A program made the position numbers and the translations under genes. From an uncultured Acholeplasmatales bacterium (lineage in GTDB: Bacteria; Bacillota_I; Bacilli_A; Acholeplasmatales; Anaeroplasmataceae), in assembly GCA_944324795.1 (NCBI GenBank), contig CALUXR010000001.1, positions 62,001 through 126,000 of the forward strand: a DNA stretch of 64,000 nt, given 5' to 3'. Shown piece by piece: positions 55,845-64,000 of the stretch. The notes under the pieces are model-generated. The model saw only the letters and a list, made by a program, of their open reading frames with translations. It was not told where the DNA came from and made no database searches. The stretch's first letter is position 1; the number at the start of each line of letters is the position of its first letter.

Positions 55845-57548
55845 TTATTTTGCAATATAACTATTATAATAATTATATATTCTTTCACCAAAAATTTCAG
55901 CTGTAACATTTGTATTAGAATTATTTGTAATTTCTTTCAAATTTGTACCTGTAATTGTAGGTGTAATATTATTACAACTTATAATATTATTAGTTGTTAA
56001 ATAATCTAGGGTTACATCTGTTGCAAATATTTGACCATAAATTAAACTATAATTTGGCTCTTTAACATCAGTAGTTTCACCATCTTCACTACCTGTCGTA
56101 TCACTTGTAGTTTCCTCAACATTATCAGCTGTTGATTCATCTTCATCAGCAGGTTTAATAGGTCCATTTATTGTTAAACTATCTAAATAAACAAGTGAAT
56201 TAGTAATTTTAATATTATTACCTAAATCAGCAATTAAACCAGCAACTAAAACATCATATACATCTTTAGCATTAACTTCAATTGAACCAAAGAAAGCAAC
56301 TTTATCTAAACCTCTATTGACATTATCATAAGAAGTACCAATAAAACCACCAACAGCTAAAGAATATTTTTCTAAACCAGCTTCATAAGTTGCAGAAGAT
56401 GATTTAGTAGTATTAACTACAATTTTACCACTAGCATAACAATCAGAAATGAATGAAGCTGAAGTACCAACAAAACCACCAACATTAATATTTACATCAT
56501 CGCTAATAGCCGCTCTAATTTCTTGGTCTACTGTAATATTACAATTAGCACTATTACCTGTAATTGTTTGAGTTTCTCTTATTGAATCAGATAATTCAAC
56601 TTCACCAATTAAACCACCAATATTAGCTAAATGACGAGCATCAACATCGATTGTTATATTAGAAATAGTACAATTTGTAACAGCGATATCTTCTTTAATA
56701 CCACCAACAAAACCGACTAAACCACCTACATTTTGTTTATATGTTAATGTATATGCGGTTGAATTAGCTTCAATCTTACTATTCGTTATTTCACAATTAT
56801 TAATAACACCTGTATTATAACCAACTAATAAACCAGTATTCATTTCACTAGTTCTTTCTGATTTTAAACTCATATTATCAATTTTTAAATTTTCAATTGT
56901 ACCATTATTAACACTAAATAAACCATTATATTGATTGTTAGAACTTAATGTAATATTTTTAATTGTATGACCAGCGCCATCAAAGCCACCTTCAAAACGA
57001 CGTGAAGTTGAAGTAAACATCGGTTCTACAGTAACACCTGCAAAATCTAAATCACTTTCTAATACATAATAACCTTCTCTATCATTTGTCATATCTAAAA
57101 ATTCACTAGTATTAGTAATAGGAATAGGGTTTTCTTTTGTACCAATATCATTAGTCATTAAAACTTCATCATATAAAGTATAACTTCTACCATCGATAGT
57201 TAAAGTGATTCTAACTGTATATTCAGTTTGTTCTTCTAAATCATCAAAAACTAATTCTTCAGCTACATAGCTAGATGCATTGCTAGCTTCTGCATCTTCT
57301 GAAAATGATTGAGACTCTAATTGTTCTCCTACTTCACTGCCATCCATCTCATAAATATAAGCATATGGAGTATATTCACTAAATATACCTTGAGACTCAT
57401 CTTTAAATGAAGCTTGTAAAGTGATTTTATTATTACGGGCAATTGGCGTAACATTTACACTTACATTGCTATCATCTTGACAACTAGCTAGGCAAGCAAT
57501 ACTAAATATACTCAATATAAATATGGCTAATTTATATAAACCTTTCAT
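55845..57548 (-). CDS. Surface lipoprotein with GLUG-type repeats
   Basis: 567 residues. The lipoprotein signal ends in ACLASC (Cys about 23), so the protein should be anchored to the outer face of the membrane. Residues about 28-135 form a beta domain like fibronectin type III (EQTEYTVRITLTIDG). About 150-470 holds repeated GLUG-like turns (NTGLLVGYNTGVINNCEITN, NVGGLVGFVGG, ANIGGLIGEVE, NVGGFVGTSAS, AVGGFIGTSY), a beta-helix-type scaffold. The end is acidic and Thr-rich (about 480-515). The repeats resemble residues 1440-1800 of the giant protein. Adhesion is a guess; no enzyme motif is seen. It has a clear promoter and GGAGG start site and ends at its own terminator. Confidence 0.85.
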   Translation of the reverse strand: MKGLYKLAIFILSIFSIACLASCQDDSNVSVNVTPIARNNKITLQASFKDESQGIFSEYTPYAYIYEMDGSEVGEQLESQSFSEDAEASNASSYVAEELVFDDLEEQTEYTVRITLTIDGRSYTLYDEVLMTNDIGTKENPIPITNTSEFLDMTNDREGYYVLESDLDFAGVTVEPMFTSTSRRFEGGFDGAGHTIKNITLSSNNQYNGLFSVNNGTIENLKIDNMSLKSERTSEMNTGLLVGYNTGVINNCEITNSKIEANSTAYTLTYKQNVGGLVGFVGGIKEDIAVTNCTISNITIDVDARHLANIGGLIGEVELSDSIRETQTITGNSANCNITVDQEIRAAISDDVNINVGGFVGTSASFISDCYASGKIVVNTTKSSSATYEAGLEKYSLAVGGFIGTSYDNVNRGLDKVAFFGSIEVNAKDVYDVLVAGLIADLGNNIKITNSLVYLDSLTINGPIKPADEDESTADNVEETTSDTTGSEDGETTDVKEPNYSLIYGQIFATDVTLDYLTTNNIISCNNITPTITGTNLKEITNNSNTNVTAEIFGERIYNYYNSYIAK

Positions 57549-57607
57549 AAAAAACCTCCATTTATGTATAAACTAATTTCTTAGCTATTTTTCAATTGCT
57601 AGTAGCT

Positions 57608-57636
57608 ATTATACATTAAATTAATAGTTTAAACAA
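57608..57636 (-). promoter_or_regulatory. Sigma-A-type promoter of the GLUG lipoprotein gene
   Basis: TTGTTT (57631-57636), a 17-base spacer and TATAAT (57608-57613). Divergent from the activase promoter 46 bases away. Confidence 0.75.
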
Positions 57637-57681
57637 CATTTTTTTATTTTAAATTAAAGCAATTTTTTTAAAACACTAAAA

Positions 57682-57710
57682 TTGACTTATTATATTATGT
57701 ATAATATAAT
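57682..57710 (+). promoter_or_regulatory. Sigma-A-type promoter of the activase/dehydratase-like operon
   Basis: TTGACT (57682-57687), a 17-base spacer and TATAAT (57705-57710). The leader of about 20 bases carries AAAGGGTGAT before the ATG. Confidence 0.85.
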
Positions 57711-57738
57711 TACAAATGTTTGAAAAAAGGGTGATTAG

Positions 57739-60648
57739 ATGAAACAAATAGGTTTAGATATTGGTTCAACAACCATTAAATGTGTTGTTTTAGAAGATGG
57801 AAATATAATCTATTCTGATTATAAAAGACACTATTCCCATATAAAAGATAACATTGAAGAAAAAATAAAATATTTATTAGATAATAAAATTGTTAATAAC
57901 AATACTCCTCTTGCAATATCTGGTTCAGCAGGGATGGGTTTAGCCGATGGAATTGGCGTTCCTTTTATTCAAGAAGTTTATGCTACAAGAGTCGCAGCAA
58001 ACAAATTGATACCTGGTACTGACTGCATTATTGAACTTGGTGGTGAAGATGCTAAAATCTTATTTTTAACTAATGGTCTTGAAGTAAGAATGAATGGTTC
58101 TTGTGCTGGTGGTACAGGTGCCTTTATTGACCAAATGGCAACCTTATTAAATATAAATATAACCGAAATCAATGGTATAGCTAAAGGTCATCAAAAGATT
58201 TATTCTATTGCTTCTCGTTGTGGTGTTTTTGCAAAAACTGACATTCAACCACTTTTAAATCAAGGAGCATCTAAATCAGATATTGCAGCATCTATTTTTC
58301 AAGCTGTAGTAAACCAAACAATTGGGGGATTAGCTCAAGGAAGAGAAATAACAGGTAAAGTAGCCTATTTAGGTGGACCTCTAACTTTCTTATCTGAATT
58401 GCAACAAGCTTTTGATAATGCCCTACATGTAAAAGGAATTTGTCCTGACAATTCTTTATATTATGTTGCTATTGGAGCGGCTTTATGTGCTAAAGAAAAT
58501 GTCGATTTAAATGAACTATTAACTAAGATATCTACATATACAAATAAATCAACATATGCCTTTAATACGCCATTATTTGCTAATGAAAAAGAACTTGAAG
58601 AATTTAGACAAAGACATAGATTAGCCTTTGTCCCTACCCTACCTTTAGAAGGTTATACTGGTCCTTTATATCTTGGTATTGATAGTGGTTCTACTACTTT
58701 AAAATTTTTACTAATGGATAATGATTTAAATATTAGATATTCTAAATATTTACCTAATAAAGGCAATCCAATTGAAGTATTAAAAGAATTGTTTTTAGAA
58801 TTATATAATAAATATCCTAATATTAATATTAAAGGATCTGCTTCAACTGGTTATGGTGAAGATTTAGCAAAAATGGCCTTTAATTTAGATGGCGGACTTG
58901 TTGAAACTATGGCTCACTTCTACGCTGCTAGAAAATTTATGCCTGATGTTGATTTTATAATCGATATTGGTGGTCAAGATATCAAATGTTTTAAAATAGA
59001 ACATCAAACTATTTCTAATATTTTCTTAAATGAGGCTTGTTCTTCTGGTTGTGGCTCTTTCTTACAAACATTCGCAAATGCTTTAGGCTATTCAATTGAA
59101 GATTTTGCTAAACTTGGCTTAATGGCTAAAAAACCTGTTGATCTTGGAAGTCGTTGTACAGTCTTTATGAATTCAAGTGTTAAACAAGCTCAAAAAGATG
59201 GAGCTACTATCGATAATATTTCAGCAGGACTTTCAATAAGTGTCGTTAAAAATGCTTTATATAAAGTTATAAGAGCTACTTCTGCTAAATCTCTTGGTAA
59301 ACACATAGTTGTTCAAGGTGGTACTTTCTATAATGAAGCTGTTTTAAGAGCTTTTGAAAAAGAATTAGGATTTAATGTTGTTTGTCCTAATATTTCTGGC
59401 ATAATGGGAGCTTATGGTGCAGCATTATATGCTAAAAGTTTAAATTTAGATAAATCTAGTGTTTTAAATATAAATCAAATTAAAGAATTTAAACATGATA
59501 CTAAAAACTTTAATTGTGGTCTTTGTCAAAATCATTGTTTGTTAACAGTTAATATTTTTAATAATTCTCGTTTAATTAGTGGTAACAAATGTGAAAAACC
59601 ACTAACTAAAAAAACAACAAATACTAATATGAATTTATATGAAATAACAAGAGAAAAATTACAAAGTTATAAACCAATGCCTAGTAAAAGAGGTAAAATT
59701 GGTCTTCCTTTAGCTTTAAATATGTATGAATTATATCCTTTTTGGTATACATTCTTCACAAATCTTGGTTTTGAAGTTCATAATAGTGGATTTTCTACTC
59801 ATAAAACTTATATATTAGGTCAACATACTATTCCAAGTGATACTGTTTGTTATCCTGCTAAACTAGTTCATGGTCATATTGAAGAATTATTAAATAATGG
59901 CTTTACAACAATATTTTATCCTTGTACTTCTTATAATATCGATGAAGGTAAAGGTGATAATCATTTTAATTGTCCGATTGTTGCTTATTATCCTGAAACT
60001 ATCTTAAATAATGTTAAAGCTATAAAAAATATAACTTTTATTTCTGACTTTATAGGAATTCATAATAAAGAATTATTTATTAAAAAGATCCCTATTGTTT
60101 TAAATAAATATTTTAAAGGTATTTCTAAAAAAGAAATAAAAGATGCTGCAAATAAAGCTTATGATGAATATGCAAAACATCTTACATATTTAAGAGATAA
60201 GGCTCATGAAATTATTACTACAGCTAGATTAAATCATAAAAAAATAATTGTCCTAGCCGGAAGACCTTATCATTTAGACCCTGAAATCAATCATGGTATC
60301 GATAAGCTTATCGCCACTTTTGATGTTGGGATTGTAACTGAAGAAAGTATCAGTCAATTAACTCCTAAATCACCTGTTAATGTCTTAAATCAATGGACTT
60401 ATCACGCTAGACTTTATGATGCAGCTAAATATGTGGCTAAACAAAAAGATTTTGAACTTGTTCAACTTGTAAGTTTTGGTTGTGGCCTTGATGCTATAAC
60501 AACAGATGAAGTTAAATCAATTTTAGAAGAAAAAGATAAGATTTATACACAATTAAAAATCGATGAAATAACTAATTTAGGTGCTATTAAAATTAGACTT
60601 AGAAGTTTATTTAGTGCTTTAAAAGAACAGGAGGATAAAAATAAATAA
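57739..60648 (+). CDS. Double-domain BadF/HgdC-type ATP-dependent activase fused to a DUF2229-type domain
   Basis: 969 residues. Activases of this family hydrolyse ATP to push an electron onto a partner iron-sulfur protein. The first ASKHA ATPase domain (1-270) has GLDIGSTTIKC, ELGGEDAKI and cluster cysteines in NGSCAGGTGAF and IASRCGVFAKT. The second (309-575) repeats GIDSGSTTLKF, DIGGQDIKC, NEACSSGCGSF and LGSRCTVFMNS. A CGLCQNHC motif plus a later Cys (about 592-630) may bind another cluster. The rest is DUF2229-like: SDTVCYPAKLVHGHIEEL, FNCPIVAYYPE, AGRPYHLDPEI and VSFGCGLDAITTDE. In many Bacillota this part and the next gene form one chain of about 1400 residues; here they are separate. 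The real substrate is unknown. Confidence 0.9.
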   Translation: MKQIGLDIGSTTIKCVVLEDGNIIYSDYKRHYSHIKDNIEEKIKYLLDNKIVNNNTPLAISGSAGMGLADGIGVPFIQEVYATRVAANKLIPGTDCIIELGGEDAKILFLTNGLEVRMNGSCAGGTGAFIDQMATLLNINITEINGIAKGHQKIYSIASRCGVFAKTDIQPLLNQGASKSDIAASIFQAVVNQTIGGLAQGREITGKVAYLGGPLTFLSELQQAFDNALHVKGICPDNSLYYVAIGAALCAKENVDLNELLTKISTYTNKSTYAFNTPLFANEKELEEFRQRHRLAFVPTLPLEGYTGPLYLGIDSGSTTLKFLLMDNDLNIRYSKYLPNKGNPIEVLKELFLELYNKYPNINIKGSASTGYGEDLAKMAFNLDGGLVETMAHFYAARKFMPDVDFIIDIGGQDIKCFKIEHQTISNIFLNEACSSGCGSFLQTFANALGYSIEDFAKLGLMAKKPVDLGSRCTVFMNSSVKQAQKDGATIDNISAGLSISVVKNALYKVIRATSAKSLGKHIVVQGGTFYNEAVLRAFEKELGFNVVCPNISGIMGAYGAALYAKSLNLDKSSVLNINQIKEFKHDTKNFNCGLCQNHCLLTVNIFNNSRLISGNKCEKPLTKKTTNTNMNLYEITREKLQSYKPMPSKRGKIGLPLALNMYELYPFWYTFFTNLGFEVHNSGFSTHKTYILGQHTIPSDTVCYPAKLVHGHIEELLNNGFTTIFYPCTSYNIDEGKGDNHFNCPIVAYYPETILNNVKAIKNITFISDFIGIHNKELFIKKIPIVLNKYFKGISKKEIKDAANKAYDEYAKHLTYLRDKAHEIITTARLNHKKIIVLAGRPYHLDPEINHGIDKLIATFDVGIVTEESISQLTPKSPVNVLNQWTYHARLYDAAKYVAKQKDFELVQLVSFGCGLDAITTDEVKSILEEKDKIYTQLKIDEITNLGAIKIRLRSLFSALKEQEDKNK

Positions 60649-61907
60649 TGGAATATCCTAAATTTACTAGTTCAATGCGTAAAACTCATACAATTTTAAT
60701 CCCTTCTATGCTAGATATTCATATGTCTTTATTTGCCAATGCGTTAAGAGGAAATGGTTATAAAGTAGAGGTTTTAAAAAATGAAGGTCCTAGCGTTGTC
60801 GAAGAAGGCCTAAAATATGTTCATAATGATACTTGTTATCCAGCTCTATTAGTAATAGGACAATTTATCGATGCATTAAATCATCGAAATGACACTCATA
60901 ATGTCGTATTAATTATCACACAAACAGGTGGTGGTTGTAGAGCATCTAATTATATTCATTTACTTCGTAAAGCTTTGATTAAAGCTGGCTTTGGTTATGT
61001 ACCTGTTGTAAGTTTAAATGCATCTAATCTAGAAAAAGATAGTGGCTTACAAATTACATTCCCATTAATAAAAAAAGTAGCTGCCGCTATGACTTATGGT
61101 GATTTCTTAATGTATTTAAGAAATAAAGCTCGTTCTTATGAAATTAATAGTGGGGAAACTAAAGCTCTTACCGATAAATGGGTTAAAGAATTATCAAGAC
61201 AAATTGATTTAAAACAAGGTTTATCATTAAGAGCTATTAAACATAATTTATTTAAGATTGCTAAAGATTTTGACAATATTAAATTAGATTTATCGCAAAA
61301 AAAGCCTCAAGTTGGGGTTGTTGGAGAAATATATGTTAAATATGCAAGTCTTGGTAATAACAATTTAGAAGATTTTTTAGTTAGTCAAAATGCTGAAGCA
61401 ATGGTACCTGGTCTTTATGGTTTCATTTATTACTGCCTATATAATCAAATATATGATTATAAGATTTATGGTAGTGGAAAAATTAAGGAATATGTTGCAA
61501 AATTTATCATTAAATATTTAGAAAGACGTGAAGATTTAATGATAAAGGCAATTAAAACTACAAAATTTACACCAATGAAATATTTTAAAGAAACTAAAGA
61601 ATTATCTGAAGGTGTTTTATCACACGGAACTAAAATGGGTGAGGGCTGGCTTCTTACTGCCGAAATGATGGAACTTGTAGAAATAGGTTATGGCAATATT
61701 GTTTGTGCTCAACCTTTTGGTTGTCTTCCTAATCATATTTGCGGTAAAGGCGTTATGAAAAAAATTAAAGAAATTCATCCAAATGCAAATATTGTAGCTA
61801 TCGATTATGATCCTTCTGCTACTAGAGTTAATCAAGAAAATAGAATAAAATTGATGCTTGCAATAGCGAAAGAAAATATTAAAGATGGTGAACCTGCCAA
61901 AATATAA
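60648..61907 (+). CDS. 2-hydroxyacyl-CoA dehydratase-like (HgdB/D family) iron-sulfur protein
   Basis: 419 residues. It corresponds to the C-terminal part of large activase-dehydratase proteins: NEGPSVVEEGLKYVHNDTCY, QTGGGCRASNYIHLLRKAL and CAQPFGCLPNHICGKG supply cysteines for a cluster, and PQVGVVGEIYVKYASLGNNN is a conserved block. The ATG overlaps the stop of the activase (TAATG), so the two products are made together and probably form a complex. By family it receives low-potential electrons from the activase. It may act on a 2-hydroxyacyl-CoA, or be a double-cubane-type reductase acting on a small molecule; the sequence does not decide. Confidence 0.87.
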   Translation: MEYPKFTSSMRKTHTILIPSMLDIHMSLFANALRGNGYKVEVLKNEGPSVVEEGLKYVHNDTCYPALLVIGQFIDALNHRNDTHNVVLIITQTGGGCRASNYIHLLRKALIKAGFGYVPVVSLNASNLEKDSGLQITFPLIKKVAAAMTYGDFLMYLRNKARSYEINSGETKALTDKWVKELSRQIDLKQGLSLRAIKHNLFKIAKDFDNIKLDLSQKKPQVGVVGEIYVKYASLGNNNLEDFLVSQNAEAMVPGLYGFIYYCLYNQIYDYKIYGSGKIKEYVAKFIIKYLERREDLMIKAIKTTKFTPMKYFKETKELSEGVLSHGTKMGEGWLLTAEMMELVEIGYGNIVCAQPFGCLPNHICGKGVMKKIKEIHPNANIVAIDYDPSATRVNQENRIKLMLAIAKENIKDGEPAKI

Positions 61908-61932
61908 AAAAAGCCTTAACTAGGCTTTTTTA
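61905..61932. terminator. Bidirectional terminator between convergent genes
   Basis: AAAAAGCCT, loop TAACT, AGGCTTTTT works on both strands. It touches the stop codons of both neighbours (61905-61907 and 61930-61932). Confidence 0.88.
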
Positions 61933-62610
61933 TTTTATCATATCATTTTTAGAAAGTGATTCAATTGGTGCTTTTTTCATGATTTTTTTATAAATTATAA
62001 CAAATGTTTCTAAAAATATTAAACCACATAAATATCCACCAATTACATCAGTGAAATAATGAACACCTAAAACCATTCTTGATAAACCAATAAGTAAAAT
62101 TATCAAAATTATACTTACAATAACTATTCTTTTAATACTAATTTTTAAATAATTACTTTTATATATAAAATAAATAATTAAACCATAAAATACAGTTGAA
62201 ACCATTGAATGACCTGATGGATATGATGTTGAATGTTCAATCATCCATTGTAATTCAGGAATAGGTCTTTCTCTTAAAAAGAATATTTTTATTAATTCAT
62301 TAGCTAAATAAGTTATAATTGTTGCCCCACATAAAAACCAAAATCTTCTATCAAAACGAGTTCTGATGCCAACCAAGCACGCTACAGTAACTACAATATA
62401 GAAAAAACCTAATTCTGTAATCAACCTAAATGTAAAATACCAAAAACCATACTTTGGCCCTCTAAAATTATACATACTATCCCTTATTGTTAAATCAACA
62501 ACGTTTAATTCTTCTTCAAAACTTATATAAATAGATAAACAAATAAATAAGATTAAAGCAATTATTAAAGTTAAATATTCATAAAAATCATGATTAAATA
62601 TTTTGTTCAA
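61930..62610 (-). CDS. PAP2-type membrane phosphatase
   Basis: 226 residues, about six helices. It carries the three phosphatase signatures: KIFFLRERP (KxxxxxxRP), YPSGHSM (PSGH) and SRMVLGVHYFTDVIGG (SRxxxxxHxxxD). Such enzymes remove phosphate from undecaprenyl diphosphate, phosphatidic acid or phosphatidylglycerol phosphate at the membrane's outer face. The member type cannot be read off. The likely start is TTG at 62610, after AGAGAAG; the next Met is at about residue 46, beyond the first helix. It overlaps the Nudix gene by 17 bases, so translation is coupled. Confidence 0.88.
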   Translation of the reverse strand: MNKIFNHDFYEYLTLIIALILFICLSIYISFEEELNVVDLTIRDSMYNFRGPKYGFWYFTFRLITELGFFYIVVTVACLVGIRTRFDRRFWFLCGATIITYLANELIKIFFLRERPIPELQWMIEHSTSYPSGHSMVSTVFYGLIIYFIYKSNYLKISIKRIVIVSIILIILLIGLSRMVLGVHYFTDVIGGYLCGLIFLETFVIIYKKIMKKAPIESLSKNDMIK

Positions 62611-63136
62611 ATTTATCTTCTCTTTCTTTATATAATTTTAAAATATCTTCTTTTATGCCTTCTATTCTAGCACAAATATAACTAATAAAGTTTGAATTTT
62701 TTATGAACTTAAAAAAATCATCCTTATTTAAATATTTATAATCAATAACTTCATCTTCTTCTAACATCAACTTTTTATCTTCATCTAAAAATACAATATA
62801 TTGATAACAATAAAATAGATCTTTTAAAACTATAGGTAATGCAATAAGACTATCTTCACTAACATCTAAACCTGTTTCTTCCTTTAATTCTCTTCTAGCT
62901 GCCGCAAGAGGTGTTTCATAAGCTTTGATTCCTCCACCTGTAACTTCCCACATTAAACCAGGTTCTTTATTTGGATGTCTTTTAGTAACTAAAAATTCGC
63001 CCTTTTTATTGACAACGATTATCGTAACTATTCCCATATATTCGCCATCTTCAAGTGGTACACCTCTATTTAATATTAGACCTGTTTTATGACCTGAAGC
63101 ATCTAAAACTTCAAATTGTTCATTAATGTGCCTCAT
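62594..63136 (-). CDS. Nudix hydrolase, IDI-like
   Basis: 180 residues. The Nudix box is complete: GGGIKAYETPLAAARRELKE followed by ETGL (Gx5Ex7REUxEExGU). The N-terminal layout (INEQFEVLDASGHKTGLILN, then VNKKGEFLVTKRHPNKEPG and MWEVTGGG) is that of IDI-like or ADP-sugar-like Nudix proteins. The substrate is uncertain. It sits between a ClC channel gene (14-base overlap) and a PAP2 phosphatase gene (17-base overlap). Confidence 0.9.
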   Translation of the reverse strand: MRHINEQFEVLDASGHKTGLILNRGVPLEDGEYMGIVTIIVVNKKGEFLVTKRHPNKEPGLMWEVTGGGIKAYETPLAAARRELKEETGLDVSEDSLIALPIVLKDLFYCYQYIVFLDEDKKLMLEEDEVIDYKYLNKDDFFKFIKNSNFISYICARIEGIKEDILKLYKEREDKFEQNI

Positions 63137-64000
63137 TTATAACAATCCTCTTTTCTAAAAGTCCATAAATATTTTTTTGTTTAAATAAATACATTAAGAT
63201 AGTACTTATTACAAGAGCTATAGTAAGTGGTAATAACACATATGCTTTTCCCATTTTTAAACCTAATATAAGGCTTGTAAGTGGCGTCTTACAAACACTA
63301 TTATAGACTACCATCATACCAATAACACAAAATAAATTATTATATTGATAAACATCTACTATAACATCTTTAAAACAGATAGTAATAAAATTACCAATTA
63401 AACACCCTAAAGTCAACATCGGTAAAACAAGGCCCCCAGATACAGCTAAACTATTTGAAAATGCTGTTCCAAGTAAGCGATAAAGTAAATAAAATGTTAC
63501 CATAATTAAGCTGTTTGAAACTAAAGGATTAGCTAAAATATTACTACCAGAACCAACCATATATAAATCTTTAGTTTTTAAATACATAAATAATAAAGAA
63601 AATATTGGGGTTAAATATAAAAAATATTGCCATTTTTTAGATATATCTTTAACTTTAACGATCGCTAAAACATATAATCTACCTACAATAAAAGCTAAAA
63701 TTGTCAATATAACTATTATATAAAAATATTTAAATTCTAAATAATTAGAAACATTAATCGGTAATAAATTATGAGGATAAATGAAATACGCAATTGTTGT
63801 GCTTATTAAAATAATAAAGAAACCTTTAATTAAAAAACTTGCTTTAATAAATATTTTATTTTCTTCTATCAAATGACAAAAGCCAGCTAATGGAGCTAGA
63901 AAGGCTACAGCAAAACCAGCACTAGCACACGATGCAACTAAATCTTTATCATTATTTTTAAACAATTTATTAATCATTCTTCCTAAACTTGCAGATAAGG
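63123..64000 (-). CDS. ClC family chloride channel/transporter, N-terminus beyond window
   Basis: The frame is open to base 64000, where it reads LSASLGRMINKLF upstream of the first Met (63977), so the ATG there is internal. About 290 residues are visible: SCASAGFAVAFLAPLAGFCHLIEE matches the AAFNAPLAGxxFxxEE region of ClC proteins. KTKDLYMVGSGSNILANPLV, LAVSGGLVLPMLTLGCLIGN (the GGxFxP-like filter region) and IGMMVVYNSVCKTPLTSLIL follow. There is no C-terminal CBS pair. The gating-glutamate motif GREGP would lie outside the window, so channel and exchanger cannot be told apart. Confidence 0.88.
   Translation of the reverse strand, partial: LSASLGRMINKLFKNNDKDLVASCASAGFAVAFLAPLAGFCHLIEENKIFIKASFLIKGFFIILISTTIAYFIYPHNLLPINVSNYLEFKYFYIIVILTILAFIVGRLYVLAIVKVKDISKKWQYFLYLTPIFSLLFMYLKTKDLYMVGSGSNILANPLVSNSLIMVTFYLLYRLLGTAFSNSLAVSGGLVLPMLTLGCLIGNFITICFKDVIVDVYQYNNLFCVIGMMVVYNSVCKTPLTSLILGLKMGKAYVLLPLTIALVISTILMYLFKQKNIYGLLEKRIVINEAH

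Noticed and set aside
1-64000. tRNA or rRNA genes and insertion sequences
   Set aside because: No cloverleaf-like TTCGA arms with acceptor pairing, no rRNA landmarks, and no transposase motifs were seen while reading both strands.

Overview
The window is 64 kb of very AT-rich bacterial DNA. Gene order marks it as Bacillota. Reading the minus strand from high to low coordinate gives cysS, mrnC, (inserted P-type ATPase), rlmB, sigH-like, rpmG, secE, nusG, rplK, rplA, rplJ, rplL, rsmC-like, rpoB, rpoC. That is the Bacillus-type ribosomal/RNA-polymerase block, with yacP missing. TGA ends at least one normal gene (44535..45128) and Trp is TGG, so the code is standard, not the Mycoplasma code. Base composition, lipid- or helix-anchored surface proteins and the absence of any LPXTG motif suggest an uncultured gut relative of Mollicutes/Erysipelotrichia-like Bacilli. 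That placement is inference.

Layout. 1-5.8 kb: a partial aroB, a secreted pectate-lyase-like lipoprotein, an intact Schlafen/AlbA_2-type regulator whose promoter lies in an array of short repeats, and degV. 5.8-12.5 kb: a decayed secreted-type gene, a heterodimeric ABC exporter pair, a frameshifted AlbA_2 regulator and a polytopic membrane protein that looks leaderless. 12.5-35.1 kb: one gene for a 7497-residue surface protein (beta-helix, GLUG-type repeats, about 60 Listeria-Bacteroides B-repeats, a thrice-repeated unnamed module, a C-terminal membrane helix and one last repeat predicted inside the cell). 35.6-50.2 kb: rpoC and rpoB, a third, broken AlbA_2 gene on the opposite strand, then the ribosomal protein/nusG/secE/sigH/rlmB block with recognisable promoters, an L10 leader and three look-alike leader stem-loops. 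50.2-57.5 kb: an unusual P-type ATPase with a large predicted extracytoplasmic domain, mrnC, cysS and a GLUG-type lipoprotein. 57.7-61.9 kb: on the plus strand, a two-gene activase/dehydratase-like iron-sulfur system. 61.9-64 kb: a PAP2 phosphatase, a Nudix hydrolase and a partial ClC channel, with overlapping ends.

How it fits together. The core is ordinary transcription and translation machinery. It has been opened at several joints by accessory genes: the giant gene after rpoC, an AlbA_2 gene before rpoB, and the ATPase between mrnC and rlmB. Surface functions (pectate lyase, giant adhesin-like protein, GLUG lipoprotein, beta-rich ATPase domain) suggest a host- or particle-associated gut lifestyle. 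The AlbA_2 family has one intact and two broken copies, a sign of turnover.

No tRNA, rRNA, CRISPR array or insertion sequence was recognised.
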